Origin: Helicobacter sp. 11S02629-2
Lineage (GTDB): Bacteria; Campylobacterota; Campylobacteria; Campylobacterales; Helicobacteraceae
Assembly (NCBI RefSeq): GCF_002272875.1
Contig: NZ_MLAN01000006.1
Location: forward strand, 1 to 64,000
Direction of reading: 5' to 3'
DNA: 64,000 nucleotides
In this document: one piece after another, positions 8,647 to 17,066 of the stretch
Layout of the letters: each line of letters opens with the position of its first letter
Numbering within the stretch: the stretch's first letter is position 1
Made by a program: the position numbers and the translations under genes
Notes under the pieces: model-generated
What the model saw: only the letters and a program-made list of their open reading frames with translations
Database searches by the model: none
Told to the model about the DNA's origin: nothing

Positions 8647-8928
8647 CTACTTTCCGATTTTCTTTTGGACACTACCCTTGTGTCCTTTGAAAGTTCTTGT
8701 AGGAGCAAACTCGCCAAGTTTATATCCTACATGATTTTCTGTGACATAAACGGGGATAAATGCCCTTCCGTTATGAACGCTAAATGTTAATCCTATCATC
8801 TCAGGCAAGATAGTACTTCTTCTTGACCATGTTTTAATAGGTTTATTATCTTTTGTCTCTTTTGCTTTCAACGCCTTCTTCTCTAAGTGGGAATCTACAA
8901 AAGGACCTTTTTTAATTGACCTTGCCAT
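8647..8928 (-). CDS. rpsS: 30S ribosomal protein S19
   Basis: 93 residues starting [12 protein letters not shown] and containing [14 protein letters not shown] and the C-terminal [15 protein letters not shown]19 belongs to the 30S head next to S13. Spacing is 9 bases from rplB and 10 to rplV. Confidence 0.97.
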   Translation of the reverse strand: MARSIKKGPFVDSHLEKKALKAKETKDNKPIKTWSRRSTILPEMIGLTFSVHNGRAFIPVYVTENHVGYKLGEFAPTRTFKGHKGSVQKKIGK

Positions 8929-8937
8929 TTACTATCC

Positions 8938-9765
8938 TTACTTTTTCTTTCTTGAAATAATTAGCTTATCGCTAGCTTTTTTACGTCTTGTCTTAAATCC
9001 TTTTGCAGGAGTTCCCCAAGGAGAAACTGGGTGACCACTAGAACCAGTCTTACCTTCACCACCACCGTGAGGGTGATCTACTGGGTTCATCGCACTACCT
9101 CTAGTTTGCGGTCTTACGCCTAAGTGCCTGTTTCTTCCAGCTTTACCTATAGAGATGTTTGCGAAGTCTTCATTACCAACAACACCAATAGTAGCCATAC
9201 ACTCTTCTAAAATGTATCTCATCTCACCACTTGGCATTCTTAGAATGATATATTTGCCTTCACGACCCATTATCTGTGCACTTGCGCCTGCACTTCTAGC
9301 TATGCTTCCACCAGCTTTTGGATGAAGCTCTATATTGTGAACTATAGTTCCTATAGGTATATTTTTAAGTTTCATAGCAAAACCGCTTTTTATATCAAGT
9401 CCGCTTTCAGCTGAGATAATAGTATCTCCTAGTTTATTACCACTTGGCATGATGATATAACGCTTATCACCATCTTTATAGCTAACTAGTGCTATGCGGC
9501 AGTTTCTGTATGGGTCATACTCTATAGCTACTATCTTTCCTTCGATGTTAAACTTATCTCTTTTGAAGTCTATGATTCTATAAAGTTTTTTTGCTCCACC
9601 TTCTTTGTGACGGCTAGTGATTCTTCCATTATTGTTTCTTCCAGCAGTAACTGGTAGTTTTATAAGTAAGCTTCTAACGCTTGGTTTTGCAGTTATATCA
9701 TTTGAGCTAAGGTTGCTCATAAACCTTCTGCTAGGTGTATATGGTTTATATGTTTTTACAGCCAT
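8938..9765 (-). CDS. rplB: 50S ribosomal protein L2
   Basis: 275 residues. The family start ([13 protein letters not shown]), [22 protein letters not shown] and the C-terminal [15 protein letters not shown] are all intact. The histidine in DHPHGG lies close to the peptidyl-transferase centre in other ribosomes. It is the fourth gene of the S10 order, 12 bases after rplW. Confidence 0.97.
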   Translation of the reverse strand: MAVKTYKPYTPSRRFMSNLSSNDITAKPSVRSLLIKLPVTAGRNNNGRITSRHKEGGAKKLYRIIDFKRDKFNIEGKIVAIEYDPYRNCRIALVSYKDGDKRYIIMPSGNKLGDTIISAESGLDIKSGFAMKLKNIPIGTIVHNIELHPKAGGSIARSAGASAQIMGREGKYIILRMPSGEMRYILEECMATIGVVGNEDFANISIGKAGRNRHLGVRPQTRGSAMNPVDHPHGGGEGKTGSSGHPVSPWGTPAKGFKTRRKKASDKLIISRKKK

Positions 9766-9777
9766 ACTTCTCTCTCC

Positions 9778-10074
9778 TTACACTGAAAGCGAATCAATGT
9801 TCGCGCCTTCTGGAATCTTCACATAGAACTTTTTGAAGTTTGCTCTAGTTCCCATTGCCTGCTTGCCGTCTTTTGATTTAACTCTTTTTGATTTACCATC
9901 TTGTCTTAGAGAGTTTATCCTTAAAGGTGTAAAACCAAAATAGTCTTTAAAAATTTCTTTTAACTTATTCTTTGTCACACGAGTAGAAGTCTGAACTACT
10001 ATCACTCCACTTTCTTGTAAGTTTAATGATTTCTCAGTGTATAAAATAGTTTTTATATCAGTAATATCTGCCAT
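9778..10074 (-). CDS. rplW: 50S ribosomal protein L23
   Basis: 98 residues starting [18 protein letters not shown] and ending in a basic and acidic segment ([16 protein letters not shown]). L23 sits at the tunnel exit, where trigger factor and SRP dock. It is 3 bases downstream of rplD. Confidence 0.95.
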   Translation of the reverse strand: MADITDIKTILYTEKSLNLQESGVIVVQTSTRVTKNKLKEIFKDYFGFTPLRINSLRQDGKSKRVKSKDGKQAMGTRANFKKFYVKIPEGANIDSLSV

Positions 10075-10077
10075 ACA

Positions 10078-10692
10078 TTAATCCTTTTTCACTATCTCGT
10101 CAAATGCTGCTTGTTCAAATACAACAGATCTAAAATACGCAATGAGATAAGCATTAAGCGAATTAAGCTCTACAGGATAACATTGACTAATGTTTCTGTA
10201 AGCTAAAAATGTAGATTCACTCATATCTTTTAACACAAGTAAAGTAGTTCTCTCATTTAGTCCCTTAACTATCTTATAAGCATCTTTTGTCTTACCGCTA
10301 CTTACGCTAAGGCTAGGTTTTACATATAATTTGCCTTCGTTTGCTTTCTGGTTTAAAGCATACTCAAGTGCTAGTTTTTTTTGTTTTCTATTGATTTTTA
10401 TATCATAGTTTTTATTATTACTTGGTCCATGGCTCACACCCCCACCTACAAATATAGGAGAAGTTATACTTCCAGCTCTCGCACGACCACCGCCTTTTTG
10501 TGCCCATGGCTTTTTACCACCACCGCTTACATTGCCTCTAGTCTTAGCTGATGCATTATTGCTTCTGCAGCTGGCCAAATACGACTTTATATACAAATAC
10601 AAATTGTGTTCATTTATATCTGTATAATGGGCTGGCAACTCTACTTCACTAACTCTTGCTAGTCCATCATCTAATATAATTGCTTTACTCAT
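10078..10692 (-). CDS. rplD: 50S ribosomal protein L4
   Basis: 204 residues. The long internal loop that reaches into the exit tunnel is recognisable (AKTRGNVSGGGKKPWAQKGG, then GRARAGSITSPIFVGGGVSHGP). In E. coli L4 represses the S10 operon by binding its leader. The leader here is only about 40 bases from promoter to rpsJ, so that mechanism is unlikely in the same form. Confidence 0.97.
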   Translation of the reverse strand: MSKAIILDDGLARVSEVELPAHYTDINEHNLYLYIKSYLASCRSNNASAKTRGNVSGGGKKPWAQKGGGRARAGSITSPIFVGGGVSHGPSNNKNYDIKINRKQKKLALEYALNQKANEGKLYVKPSLSVSSGKTKDAYKIVKGLNERTTLLVLKDMSESTFLAYRNISQCYPVELNSLNAYLIAYFRSVVFEQAAFDEIVKKD

Positions 10693-10705
10693 CTCTTACC
10701 TTTGC

Positions 10706-11278
10706 CTATAAAATACTTATTTTTCCATATGCGCTGTTGAAGCCCGGAACTGAACCTTTTAACACCAAGATACTGCTATCTTTATCAAAAGAGATAATCT
10801 GACTTTTTACGCTTACTAACTCGTCTCCATATTGACCAGCCATTTTTTTACCTTTTTGAACACGACCTGGCCACTCTCTATTACCAATTGACCCTGGACG
10901 TCTGTGGAATCTACTTCCGTGTCCGCCCGGACCACCTTGGAAGTTCCATCTTTTCATAACACCACTAAAGCCTCTTCCTTTTGTATTAAAAGAAACTTTT
11001 AGTGTTTTTCCATTTTGAAGTGCTTCTAAATCTAGACTAGTAGCCTCGCTGCTAGCAACTTTTAAAGTAGCAAAAGTATTAAACTCTTTGCTTAGGTTAT
11101 ACTTTTTTTGTTGACCTTCTATGGCTTTATTCATATTTTTGCCCTTAGAGTAAGCAACAAGCGCTTTGTTATCTTTTACGCTGCAAACTTTAGCATTTAG
11201 AACTTTTAGTAAAGTCACTGCCTCGCTAGGAGTGCTTATCGTTCTACTCATCCCAATTTTTTGTACTATAAATTCCAT
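10706..11278 (-). CDS. rplC: 50S ribosomal protein L3
   Basis: 190 residues from [13 protein letters not shown]. An in-frame TTG three codons earlier is rejected because AGAGG lies about 9 bases before the ATG and the MEF start matches other Helicobacter L3 proteins. The conserved rRNA-binding loop [20 protein letters not shown] is intact. L3 nucleates early 50S assembly. Confidence 0.95.
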   Translation of the reverse strand: MEFIVQKIGMSRTISTPSEAVTLLKVLNAKVCSVKDNKALVAYSKGKNMNKAIEGQQKKYNLSKEFNTFATLKVASSEATSLDLEALQNGKTLKVSFNTKGRGFSGVMKRWNFQGGPGGHGSRFHRRPGSIGNREWPGRVQKGKKMAGQYGDELVSVKSQIISFDKDSSILVLKGSVPGFNSAYGKISIL

Positions 11279-11290
11279 CGCTTGCAACCT

Positions 11291-11599
11291 CTACTTTAAA
11301 GTCATAACTTCTACGTCTACTTCAGGCGCTAAGTCAAGCTTCATTAGGCTTTCGACTGTATTTGGAGTAGCAGACATAATGTCTATTATACGACTGTGTT
11401 TTCTTATCTCAAATTGCTCTCTAGAATCTTTATTAACGTGAGGAGAACGTATAACTGTATAGCGTCTTTTGCGTGTAGGCAAAGGCACTGGTCCTATGAT
11501 CTCAGAACCTGTACGTTTAACAGCATTAACTATAGAAGATACTGATCTATCCAGCACTCTATGGTCATAGGCTCTAAGCTTAAGTCTAATCTTTTCCAT
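11291..11599 (-). CDS. rpsJ: 30S ribosomal protein S10
   Basis: 102 residues from [17 protein letters not shown]. An upstream in-frame ATG (11621) would add 8 residues without homology, and AAGGA precedes the chosen ATG by about 6 bases. The NusB-binding and head-assembly region [20 protein letters not shown] is conserved. It is the first gene of the minus-strand S10/spc operon. Confidence 0.96.
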   Translation of the reverse strand: MEKIRLKLRAYDHRVLDRSVSSIVNAVKRTGSEIIGPVPLPTRKRRYTVIRSPHVNKDSREQFEIRKHSRIIDIMSATPNTVESLMKLDLAPEVDVEVMTLK

Positions 11600-11647
11600 A
11601 TATGTCCTTATGAATTTATGCAAAATTTTGCGTTTTGTAAAGACGTT

Positions 11648-11677
11648 ATTCTACTTGAAAGCCCTATACATAGTCAA
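11648..11677 (-). promoter_or_regulatory. sigma-70 promoter of the S10/spc operon
   Basis: On the minus strand TTGACT (11672-11677) and TAGAAT (11648-11653) are separated by 18 bases. This is one of the few near-consensus -35/-10 pairs in the window. Transcription would start near 11641, about 42 bases before the rpsJ ATG. No other convincing promoter was seen inside the 22-gene block down to infA. Confidence 0.75.
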
Positions 11678-11788
11678 GCAACACAGTAAAATATTTCCTT
11701 TTAATAAGGACAATATTTACCATTTTTAAATTTCTAAAGTTCCAAACAAATCTCTTACAAACTAGCCCTTAGTTAACACAGTAGAATG

Positions 11789-11817
11789 TTGAAAAATAAG
11801 TTCTAAAAGATTATAAT
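11789..11817 (+). promoter_or_regulatory. promoter of the coiled-coil gene
   Basis: TTGAAA (11789-11794) and TATAAT (11812-11817) with a 17-base spacer, on the plus strand, divergent from the S10 promoter. It would give a leader of about 85 bases before the TTG start at 11908. Confidence 0.65.
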
Positions 11818-11907
11818 CACACCCACTTTATGACTTACTATTTTTAAACCACACACAGTTTTTAAAAACTCTAAAAACTATACATACTTCAAAAGGTTAT
11901 TTATAAA

Positions 11908-12786
11908 TTGGAAAAAGACGAAAGAGTAAAACTAGCAGACGTTGTCTCAGAGATAGATGATCAAAAGGTATTTCTAGAGTTCATAACAAAACTTGGCACG
12001 ATAAAAGAAGCTTGGCAGATAGAAGAGATTTTCGATAAAGAAAAGCTTAAATTCCTAAACTTTTTAGATTCTAAAAATGCCGAGCTAGAAAGCAAAGAAG
12101 AAGAATTAAAGCTTGTAACGCAAGACTTACTAGAGGCTAATACCTTGCTAAAAGATGCACATAGTGAACTAAACTTACTACGTATAGAGCTTGCAGACTT
12201 ACAAAGCAAAGCTAAGCTTTATAAAACAAAACTTGAAAAAGAAACCCTAGAAGATAATGATGTGGAATCTAACACACAAAGCAAAGACTTCTTAGATATA
12301 GAGTATTTTTTCAAAGAGTTTGCTCCCTTAGATATAGTTAACGTACATGTAAAAAATGGCAATATAGCAAGGGCTAGGATAGCCCAAAAAGTCTATGGAG
12401 AAGAGCTTTATAGCTACTATAAAAAAGGCATAGTTAAGCTTATAAATCTAAAAGATAAAGTACTAGAGCTAGAGCTAACTAACTCAAAACTTGAAGTTGA
12501 GCTTAAAAACTTATACATGGAAGATACATATAAAGAAAATATTTTAAATAAGCTAAGTAAAGACTGTCCTAAAGAGGAGGTCTTTAATGCAAATGAGGCT
12601 AGTTTTAAAAATGTCGAGTTTATAGAAGAAAGCAAGATTAGTGAGGATATAAATCTAAGCGATATAGATTCCAACATAGAAGCTTTGCGAGATATAAGCA
12701 TAGTAGCAGCAGAAGAAAATATAGAGATACTAAAGAAAAAAGAAGCTTTAGAAAAGATTTTCACTGAGCTAAATCAAAAAGCTTAA
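11908..12786 (+). CDS. hypothetical coiled-coil protein
   Basis: 292 residues, no family recognised. The sequence is highly charged (Glu and Lys rich) and lacks a signal peptide or membrane segment, so it is probably cytosolic. Residues about 45-115 form a long leucine-heptad coiled coil (FLDSKNAELESKEEELK onward), and a second coil lies near 180-205. The start is TTG at 11908, preceded by AAAAGG about 11 bases upstream; no ATG exists near it. It has its own promoter and is divergent from rpsJ. Its composition might suit a scaffold or polar-organising role, but nothing in the sequence proves one. Confidence 0.75.
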   Translation: MEKDERVKLADVVSEIDDQKVFLEFITKLGTIKEAWQIEEIFDKEKLKFLNFLDSKNAELESKEEELKLVTQDLLEANTLLKDAHSELNLLRIELADLQSKAKLYKTKLEKETLEDNDVESNTQSKDFLDIEYFFKEFAPLDIVNVHVKNGNIARARIAQKVYGEELYSYYKKGIVKLINLKDKVLELELTNSKLEVELKNLYMEDTYKENILNKLSKDCPKEEVFNANEASFKNVEFIEESKISEDINLSDIDSNIEALRDISIVAAEENIEILKKKEALEKIFTELNQKA

Positions 12787-12895
12787 ATATCCTCAGTGCC
12801 TTGATAGCCTATCTTTTATCTAGTTTAAACTAAACAAAGAATCTAGCTTTGGTAAAGTTTTAGTTAGTTTCTATACATTTCATTATTAGCTTATA

Positions 12896-12901
12896 TATAA
12901 T
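12896..12901 (+). promoter_or_regulatory. possible -10 box before the chemoreceptor
   Basis: TATAAT inside an alternating TA stretch, about 75 bases before the ATG at 12977. There is no clear -35 box, and I see no sigma-54 or sigma-28 consensus. Confidence 0.35.
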
Positions 12902-12976
12902 CAATACCACATTAATCATTTTATTTTATTTTATATCTAACTAAAAGATAAACTTTATTTAACAAAGGTCATCGTC

Positions 12977-14122
12977 ATGAATATAAGATCACTTTATCAA
13001 CGGATGAGATTTATACACATAGTTGGAATCATAGTGTTAGTTCTTAATGCCTACTTTTTTACTGACAACCTAGTAGGTGAGATCGTACAGTATGTCTGTG
13101 CTGTCTTTTTGCTTATCCACGACCTAGATGAAAACAAGTGGGGCACTAAGATGTCAAAGACTATAGCTTCAGAGCTTGGAAACTTAAAACTTGATCAAAA
13201 GATTAACGCAGATACTAGATGGAGTAATGAAGTAAGTACAGTTTTACATCATATAGAAAGCTTTAAAACTAGTCTTAATGGAACCATAACACTAGTAAAA
13301 ACTAGTATCAATAATGGCACATCTTTATCTAATAGCTTAAAAAACATAGCCATATCTTCTAATGAGCTAACTAAGAAAGAAGAAAACATCATGCAAAAGA
13401 TATCTACTAGTACTGAGATCTCACAAAAAAGTCTAGAAAAGTTTGTAGGTGGTATAAATGAAAACAAAGCTAGAAATGAAGGCATGATACAAGACTTTAA
13501 AGACCTAGATGATGCCATGTCTAATCTAAGGACGCACACAAAAGAAACATATGACCTTGATGAAGAAGTTATACGCAATCTAAGTAGCCTAAACAAAAAA
13601 GCAGATGGCATAAAAGAGATACTAACCATCATCCATCAAATAGTAAAGCAAACTAACCTCTTAGCATTAAATGCTGCTATAGAAGCAGCGAGGGCTGGTG
13701 AGCATGGGCGTGGCTTTGCAGTAGTTGCTGATGAGATAGGAAAGCTTGCTCAAACCACACAAAGCAACCTTGGGGCAATTGATGGCAACATACAAGAGAT
13801 GATAGAAGGGGTCACTTCAAACTATCAAGCTATGGAGGCTAATAGAAAAAGTCTAGGCGAAGTCTTAGAAAAAGCAAACGTCGTAGGGGATAATATAGCA
13901 AAACTAGATTCTAAGTTTCATGAAAATCTAAAAACTATCTTTGTAGTCTTAAACGCAGCTAATAATATACAAAGCACTATAGAAGATATAAACAAAGAAG
14001 TAGTAGAGATAAAAAATGTCATTAATCACAATGTAAACAACTCTCAAAGCATACAAGATATAAGCCAGATGATTCAGTCTAACTTCTTAGATCTTAAAAG
14101 AGATATAAAAAAGTTTGTATAA
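12977..14122 (+). CDS. methyl-accepting chemotaxis-type protein without periplasmic domain
   Basis: 381 residues. Two membrane segments (about 12-28 and 33-48) are joined by a very short loop, so there is no periplasmic ligand domain. The rest is cytoplasmic helix. The highly conserved signalling tip is intact around residues 224-257 ([18 protein letters not shown], then [16 protein letters not shown]), so it should dock to CheA and CheW. AAAGG lies about 10 bases before the ATG. No PAS or HAMP domain was recognised, so the stimulus is unknown; membrane-linked energy or redox sensing is only a guess. It is a single gene with a TA-rich upstream region. Confidence 0.85.
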   Translation: MNIRSLYQRMRFIHIVGIIVLVLNAYFFTDNLVGEIVQYVCAVFLLIHDLDENKWGTKMSKTIASELGNLKLDQKINADTRWSNEVSTVLHHIESFKTSLNGTITLVKTSINNGTSLSNSLKNIAISSNELTKKEENIMQKISTSTEISQKSLEKFVGGINENKARNEGMIQDFKDLDDAMSNLRTHTKETYDLDEEVIRNLSSLNKKADGIKEILTIIHQIVKQTNLLALNAAIEAARAGEHGRGFAVVADEIGKLAQTTQSNLGAIDGNIQEMIEGVTSNYQAMEANRKSLGEVLEKANVVGDNIAKLDSKFHENLKTIFVVLNAANNIQSTIEDINKEVVEIKNVINHNVNNSQSIQDISQMIQSNFLDLKRDIKKFV

Positions 14123-14377
14123 GTTAGCTTAAGTCTTACTAAAAGATTCCAAATCTTTACAAGTAAGCTTAAGAAAAAGACCTGTGGCAAGCAAAACTTA
14201 AAGCAAGACTTAAAGATAGCGGGGTTTAGGATGGATTTAAAAGATTCTATCTCTAGCCCAAATCTTTGCTTTAATGTCTCTTACTTTAAAAATTCTTTGC
14301 TTAGGGCTTCTTGACTTAAAACTTCTTGACTTAAGATTTGCCAGCCTTAGAATCTAGTACTTAGTTTAAAGTTTTAC
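14123..14377. repeat. convergent intergenic region with short direct repeat
   Basis: It lies between two convergent genes. CTTCTTGACTTAA occurs twice, at 14307-14319 and 14322-14334 (period 15), and CTTAAG-type words recur across the region. No gene and no clear U-run terminator was seen. Confidence 0.4.
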
Positions 14378-15499
14378 TTATCTGCTTGCCTTAAGATTTA
14401 AAAGCGTTATCTCTCTTCTTGCAAAAAGCCTCATGGGTGCTCCCCACTGACCAGTCCCAACACTTACATATATAAACTTACCTTTTTCATACTCATGAAG
14501 CCCCCTAACATAAGGCTGCTGCAAAGGCACTAAAAAGTTAAAAGGAAAGATCTGCCCGCCATGAGTGTGCCCAGAGACTACTAAGTCTACTTTCTTATCC
14601 CCTACTAGCTGTATCACCTTTGGCTGATGGGCAAGCAGTACTGTTGGATATGAAGGGTTAGCAAACTCTAAGGCTTTTGTAAGATTTGGCGCTAGGTTAC
14701 TACTAGGCTCTATTTTATATCTAGCACTAGACATATCTGAGATACCAGCTATGTTTAGTCCGACTTCATCAAGGCTTACTTCAGAGTTCATAAGTACTTT
14801 AAAATTCATAGTCTGAAAGGCTTTTATTATATTATCTATATCATAGTGATACTCATGATTCCCTAAAACGTAATAGATTCCAAGAGGAGCATTTAGTGCT
14901 TTTAACTCGCTAGCTGAGTTTCTAGCACTCACATAGTAAGTATCTATGATATCACCTACTAAAAAGACTAGATCTGGCTTTAGGCTATTAACCTCAGCCA
15001 CTATATTTTTTACTTCTTTTGGTTTTACTAGCTTAGTTATGTGTAAGTCTGCTATGACTGCTACTTTTAGGTTTTGCTTAAGGCCACTAAGCTCTATAGT
15101 CTGCGTTCTTATAGCAGGAAGTCTATAGCCTTCATAAAAGCTAGCGATAATGGCAATTATGGCTATGATTATTAGCACAGCTGCTATATAAGGGCTTAAT
15201 GAGTGATAGTAGTAGTAGCTAAAAGCCCTTATTATAAGCACAACTATTAGACAAACTATGCTTGCTACTAAAAATATCCACATGATGCCTATGCTTGAAG
15301 CAAAGACTGTGTTTAGCCAAGAGCTTAGTTTTACATTAGACCCTACAAAGTTGGCTATTAAAAATATAGCATTTAGCGTTACTAGTATCTTAAAGATATG
15401 TCTAAGTGGAGAGTAAACTCCAGCGTATCGAAACAAAGCATAGTAGATAAAGATGTGTAAGACCACAGCTACACATACAAAGATTATTTTAAAAAACAA
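14378..15499 (-). CDS. membrane-anchored calcineurin-like metallophosphoesterase
   Basis: 373 residues, with several N-terminal hydrophobic segments (about 3-22, 38-53, 68-92 and 103-121) followed by a two-metal phosphoesterase domain. Metal ligands are visible as D151-x-H153 (ADLHI), GD 182-183, GNHE 213-216 and the late GHTHGG. The fold and topology match YkuE/YaeI-type phosphodiesterases, some of which act on UDP-diacylglucosamine or lipids. The substrate here is unknown. The start is TTG with AAAAGG about 7 bases upstream. It lies 56 bases downstream of dapF on the same strand. Confidence 0.85.
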   Translation of the reverse strand: MFFKIIFVCVAVVLHIFIYYALFRYAGVYSPLRHIFKILVTLNAIFLIANFVGSNVKLSSWLNTVFASSIGIMWIFLVASIVCLIVVLIIRAFSYYYYHSLSPYIAAVLIIIAIIAIIASFYEGYRLPAIRTQTIELSGLKQNLKVAVIADLHITKLVKPKEVKNIVAEVNSLKPDLVFLVGDIIDTYYVSARNSASELKALNAPLGIYYVLGNHEYHYDIDNIIKAFQTMNFKVLMNSEVSLDEVGLNIAGISDMSSARYKIEPSSNLAPNLTKALEFANPSYPTVLLAHQPKVIQLVGDKKVDLVVSGHTHGGQIFPFNFLVPLQQPYVRGLHEYEKGKFIYVSVGTGQWGAPMRLFARREITLLNLKASR

Positions 15500-15555
15500 G
15501 TTTTACCTTTTCTCATAACTTTTTTTACAAAATCCTAGCTAGTTGATAAGCCTAC

Positions 15556-16344
15556 TTAAAAAACCATGTTGATATCACAGATCCTTTTTACTTCCCCTTT
15601 AAAGCCTATCTTTTGCCCTACTTTAAAAACGCTAAGTTTTTCTTTGCTAGGTGGGATTAAGATTTTAGATTCTGCTATGTTTAGCAAAGAGTAAACTGCA
15701 CATGCCCCAGTGCCACAAGCTAGAGTTATACCTTCTATGCCTCTTTCAAAAGTAGCATAGCTTAGTGCTCCACTAGATTCTATAAAGGCGATATTAACAT
15801 TAGCATCATACTTATCTCTTAGGGCTTTTAAAAAGCTAAGATTATGCGTTAGTCTTAAAAACTCTTCTTTAGTTTTTGCAAAGTGCACTAAGTGAGGGAT
15901 GTTCATAAGCACTAAAGAAAACTCTAAGCCTTCTTCTTTATGAGTGCTTAAAAGCTTTGCTTCACCTAGAGTAGAACTAACTTCTAAGATACTTTCTGCC
16001 TGCAAGTTTGTGTGCGGAAAGACTTCAACTTCTATAGGCCCAGCCTCAGTTAAAAAGCTATGTTTTAAGCTAGCAAGGCCATTAAGTGCGGCATAAAAGG
16101 CCACGCATCTTGAAGCATTACCACACATAGCAGCCCTACTTCCATCATCGTTATAAAACTCCCACTTATAAGATTCCTTAAAGTCTCCTTTTAAAGGTAG
16201 CAAAACTACTAAGCCATCAGCTCCAACACCAAAGTGTCTATTACAGATACTTTTTGCTAAGGCACTTCTATCTTGTGATATAAAACTATGAAATATTAAA
16301 AAGTCATTCCCACTAGCACTATACTTGCTAAGTTGCAAAACCAT
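15556..16344 (-). CDS. dapF: diaminopimelate epimerase
   Basis: 262 residues. Converts LL- to meso-diaminopimelate for lysine and peptidoglycan synthesis. The two catalytic cysteines of the proton-relay mechanism are C74 (MCGNASRC) and C210 (ACGTGACA), and the N-terminal KYSASGNDF loop is conserved. The C-terminus is normal. It is divergent from the exported protein at 16415 and probably co-transcribed with the phosphoesterase downstream. Confidence 0.97.
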   Translation of the reverse strand: MVLQLSKYSASGNDFLIFHSFISQDRSALAKSICNRHFGVGADGLVVLLPLKGDFKESYKWEFYNDDGSRAAMCGNASRCVAFYAALNGLASLKHSFLTEAGPIEVEVFPHTNLQAESILEVSSTLGEAKLLSTHKEEGLEFSLVLMNIPHLVHFAKTKEEFLRLTHNLSFLKALRDKYDANVNIAFIESSGALSYATFERGIEGITLACGTGACAVYSLLNIAESKILIPPSKEKLSVFKVGQKIGFKGEVKRICDINMVF

Positions 16345-16414
16345 CTCCTATTAAAAAAGCCGATTTAAAAACGTTAGATGTTATTATAATACCTTAACTA
16401 AAAAGTGAGATTTT

Positions 16415-16975
16415 ATGCGTAACCTTATAAAAATAATCCCCCTACTTACCCTAGTTTTATTTACCAGCCTTGAAGCAGATAACTTTATGAGTAAAAACCT
16501 TCCAGCAAGCCCTAATAAAAGCGGGCAAAAAGAAGTCTACTTTGTAGTTTCTAACATCATCCCTTTATCTAATAACTATCTGATAAATACCGGGCAAGGA
16601 AAGGTGCTATTTTTATCAAAAAACCTTTTAAACACACTAGAAAACTACCCAAGTGCTAAAACTCAAAAGATGTATGACATGAATGGTAGGCTAACTTCAG
16701 TGGAATCTAGCAACCAAGAGATAAAGATCTATAGAAACACGCAAAAACCCTCAAACCTCTACTCTAGGATCTCTCCTAACATCTCTGCGGTTTCAAGGCT
16801 AAGTGATGAGCTTTACACTATAACCCCCATGCCAAAAAGCCTAACTAACTGCAATCTTTTGCTAACTAGAACCTTTCAAGGAAAAAGACAAGAAAAACAT
16901 GCCCTACTTTTAGACCTAGATAGCCTGCCTAACAACATAGGACCTGCAAGGCTAGAAGTAGAGTGCCCAAGATAA
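16415..16975 (+). CDS. hypothetical exported protein
   Basis: 186 residues with a clear signal peptide (basic start, hydrophobic IIPLLTLVLFTSL, probable cleavage after A21). The mature part is mixed and polar, with two cysteines (in NCNLLL and near the end in VECPR) that could form a disulfide. No family recognised. It precedes glmS on the same strand by 91 bases; an inverted repeat at 16987-17013 between them may separate their transcripts. A periplasmic location is inferred. Confidence 0.75.
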   Translation: MRNLIKIIPLLTLVLFTSLEADNFMSKNLPASPNKSGQKEVYFVVSNIIPLSNNYLINTGQGKVLFLSKNLLNTLENYPSAKTQKMYDMNGRLTSVESSNQEIKIYRNTQKPSNLYSRISPNISAVSRLSDELYTITPMPKSLTNCNLLLTRTFQGKRQEKHALLLDLDSLPNNIGPARLEVECPR

Positions 16976-16986
16976 AATGGCATAAA

Positions 16987-17013
16987 AGTGACATATAAAA
17001 AAACTAAGTCACT
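16987..17013 (+). terminator. weak hairpin between exported protein and glmS
   Basis: AGTGAC (16987-16992) pairs with GTCACT (17008-17013) around an A-rich loop, directly after the 16415-16975 gene. The stem is only 6 bp and is followed by TATAAAAA rather than a U-run, so termination is uncertain. Confidence 0.3.
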
Positions 17014-17066
17014 ATAAAAAGATAAAATATGCAAGCAAACTACTACAAACTACATAAAGGAGAACC

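Noticed and set aside
14307-14334. Tandem 13-base repeat considered as a CRISPR fragment
   Set aside because: Only two copies with a 2-base spacer, no leader and no cas genes.
17013-17066. glmS ribozyme in the glmS leader
   Set aside because: The leader is short, A-rich and lacks the conserved pseudoknotted core. The ribozyme is known from Gram-positive bacteria.
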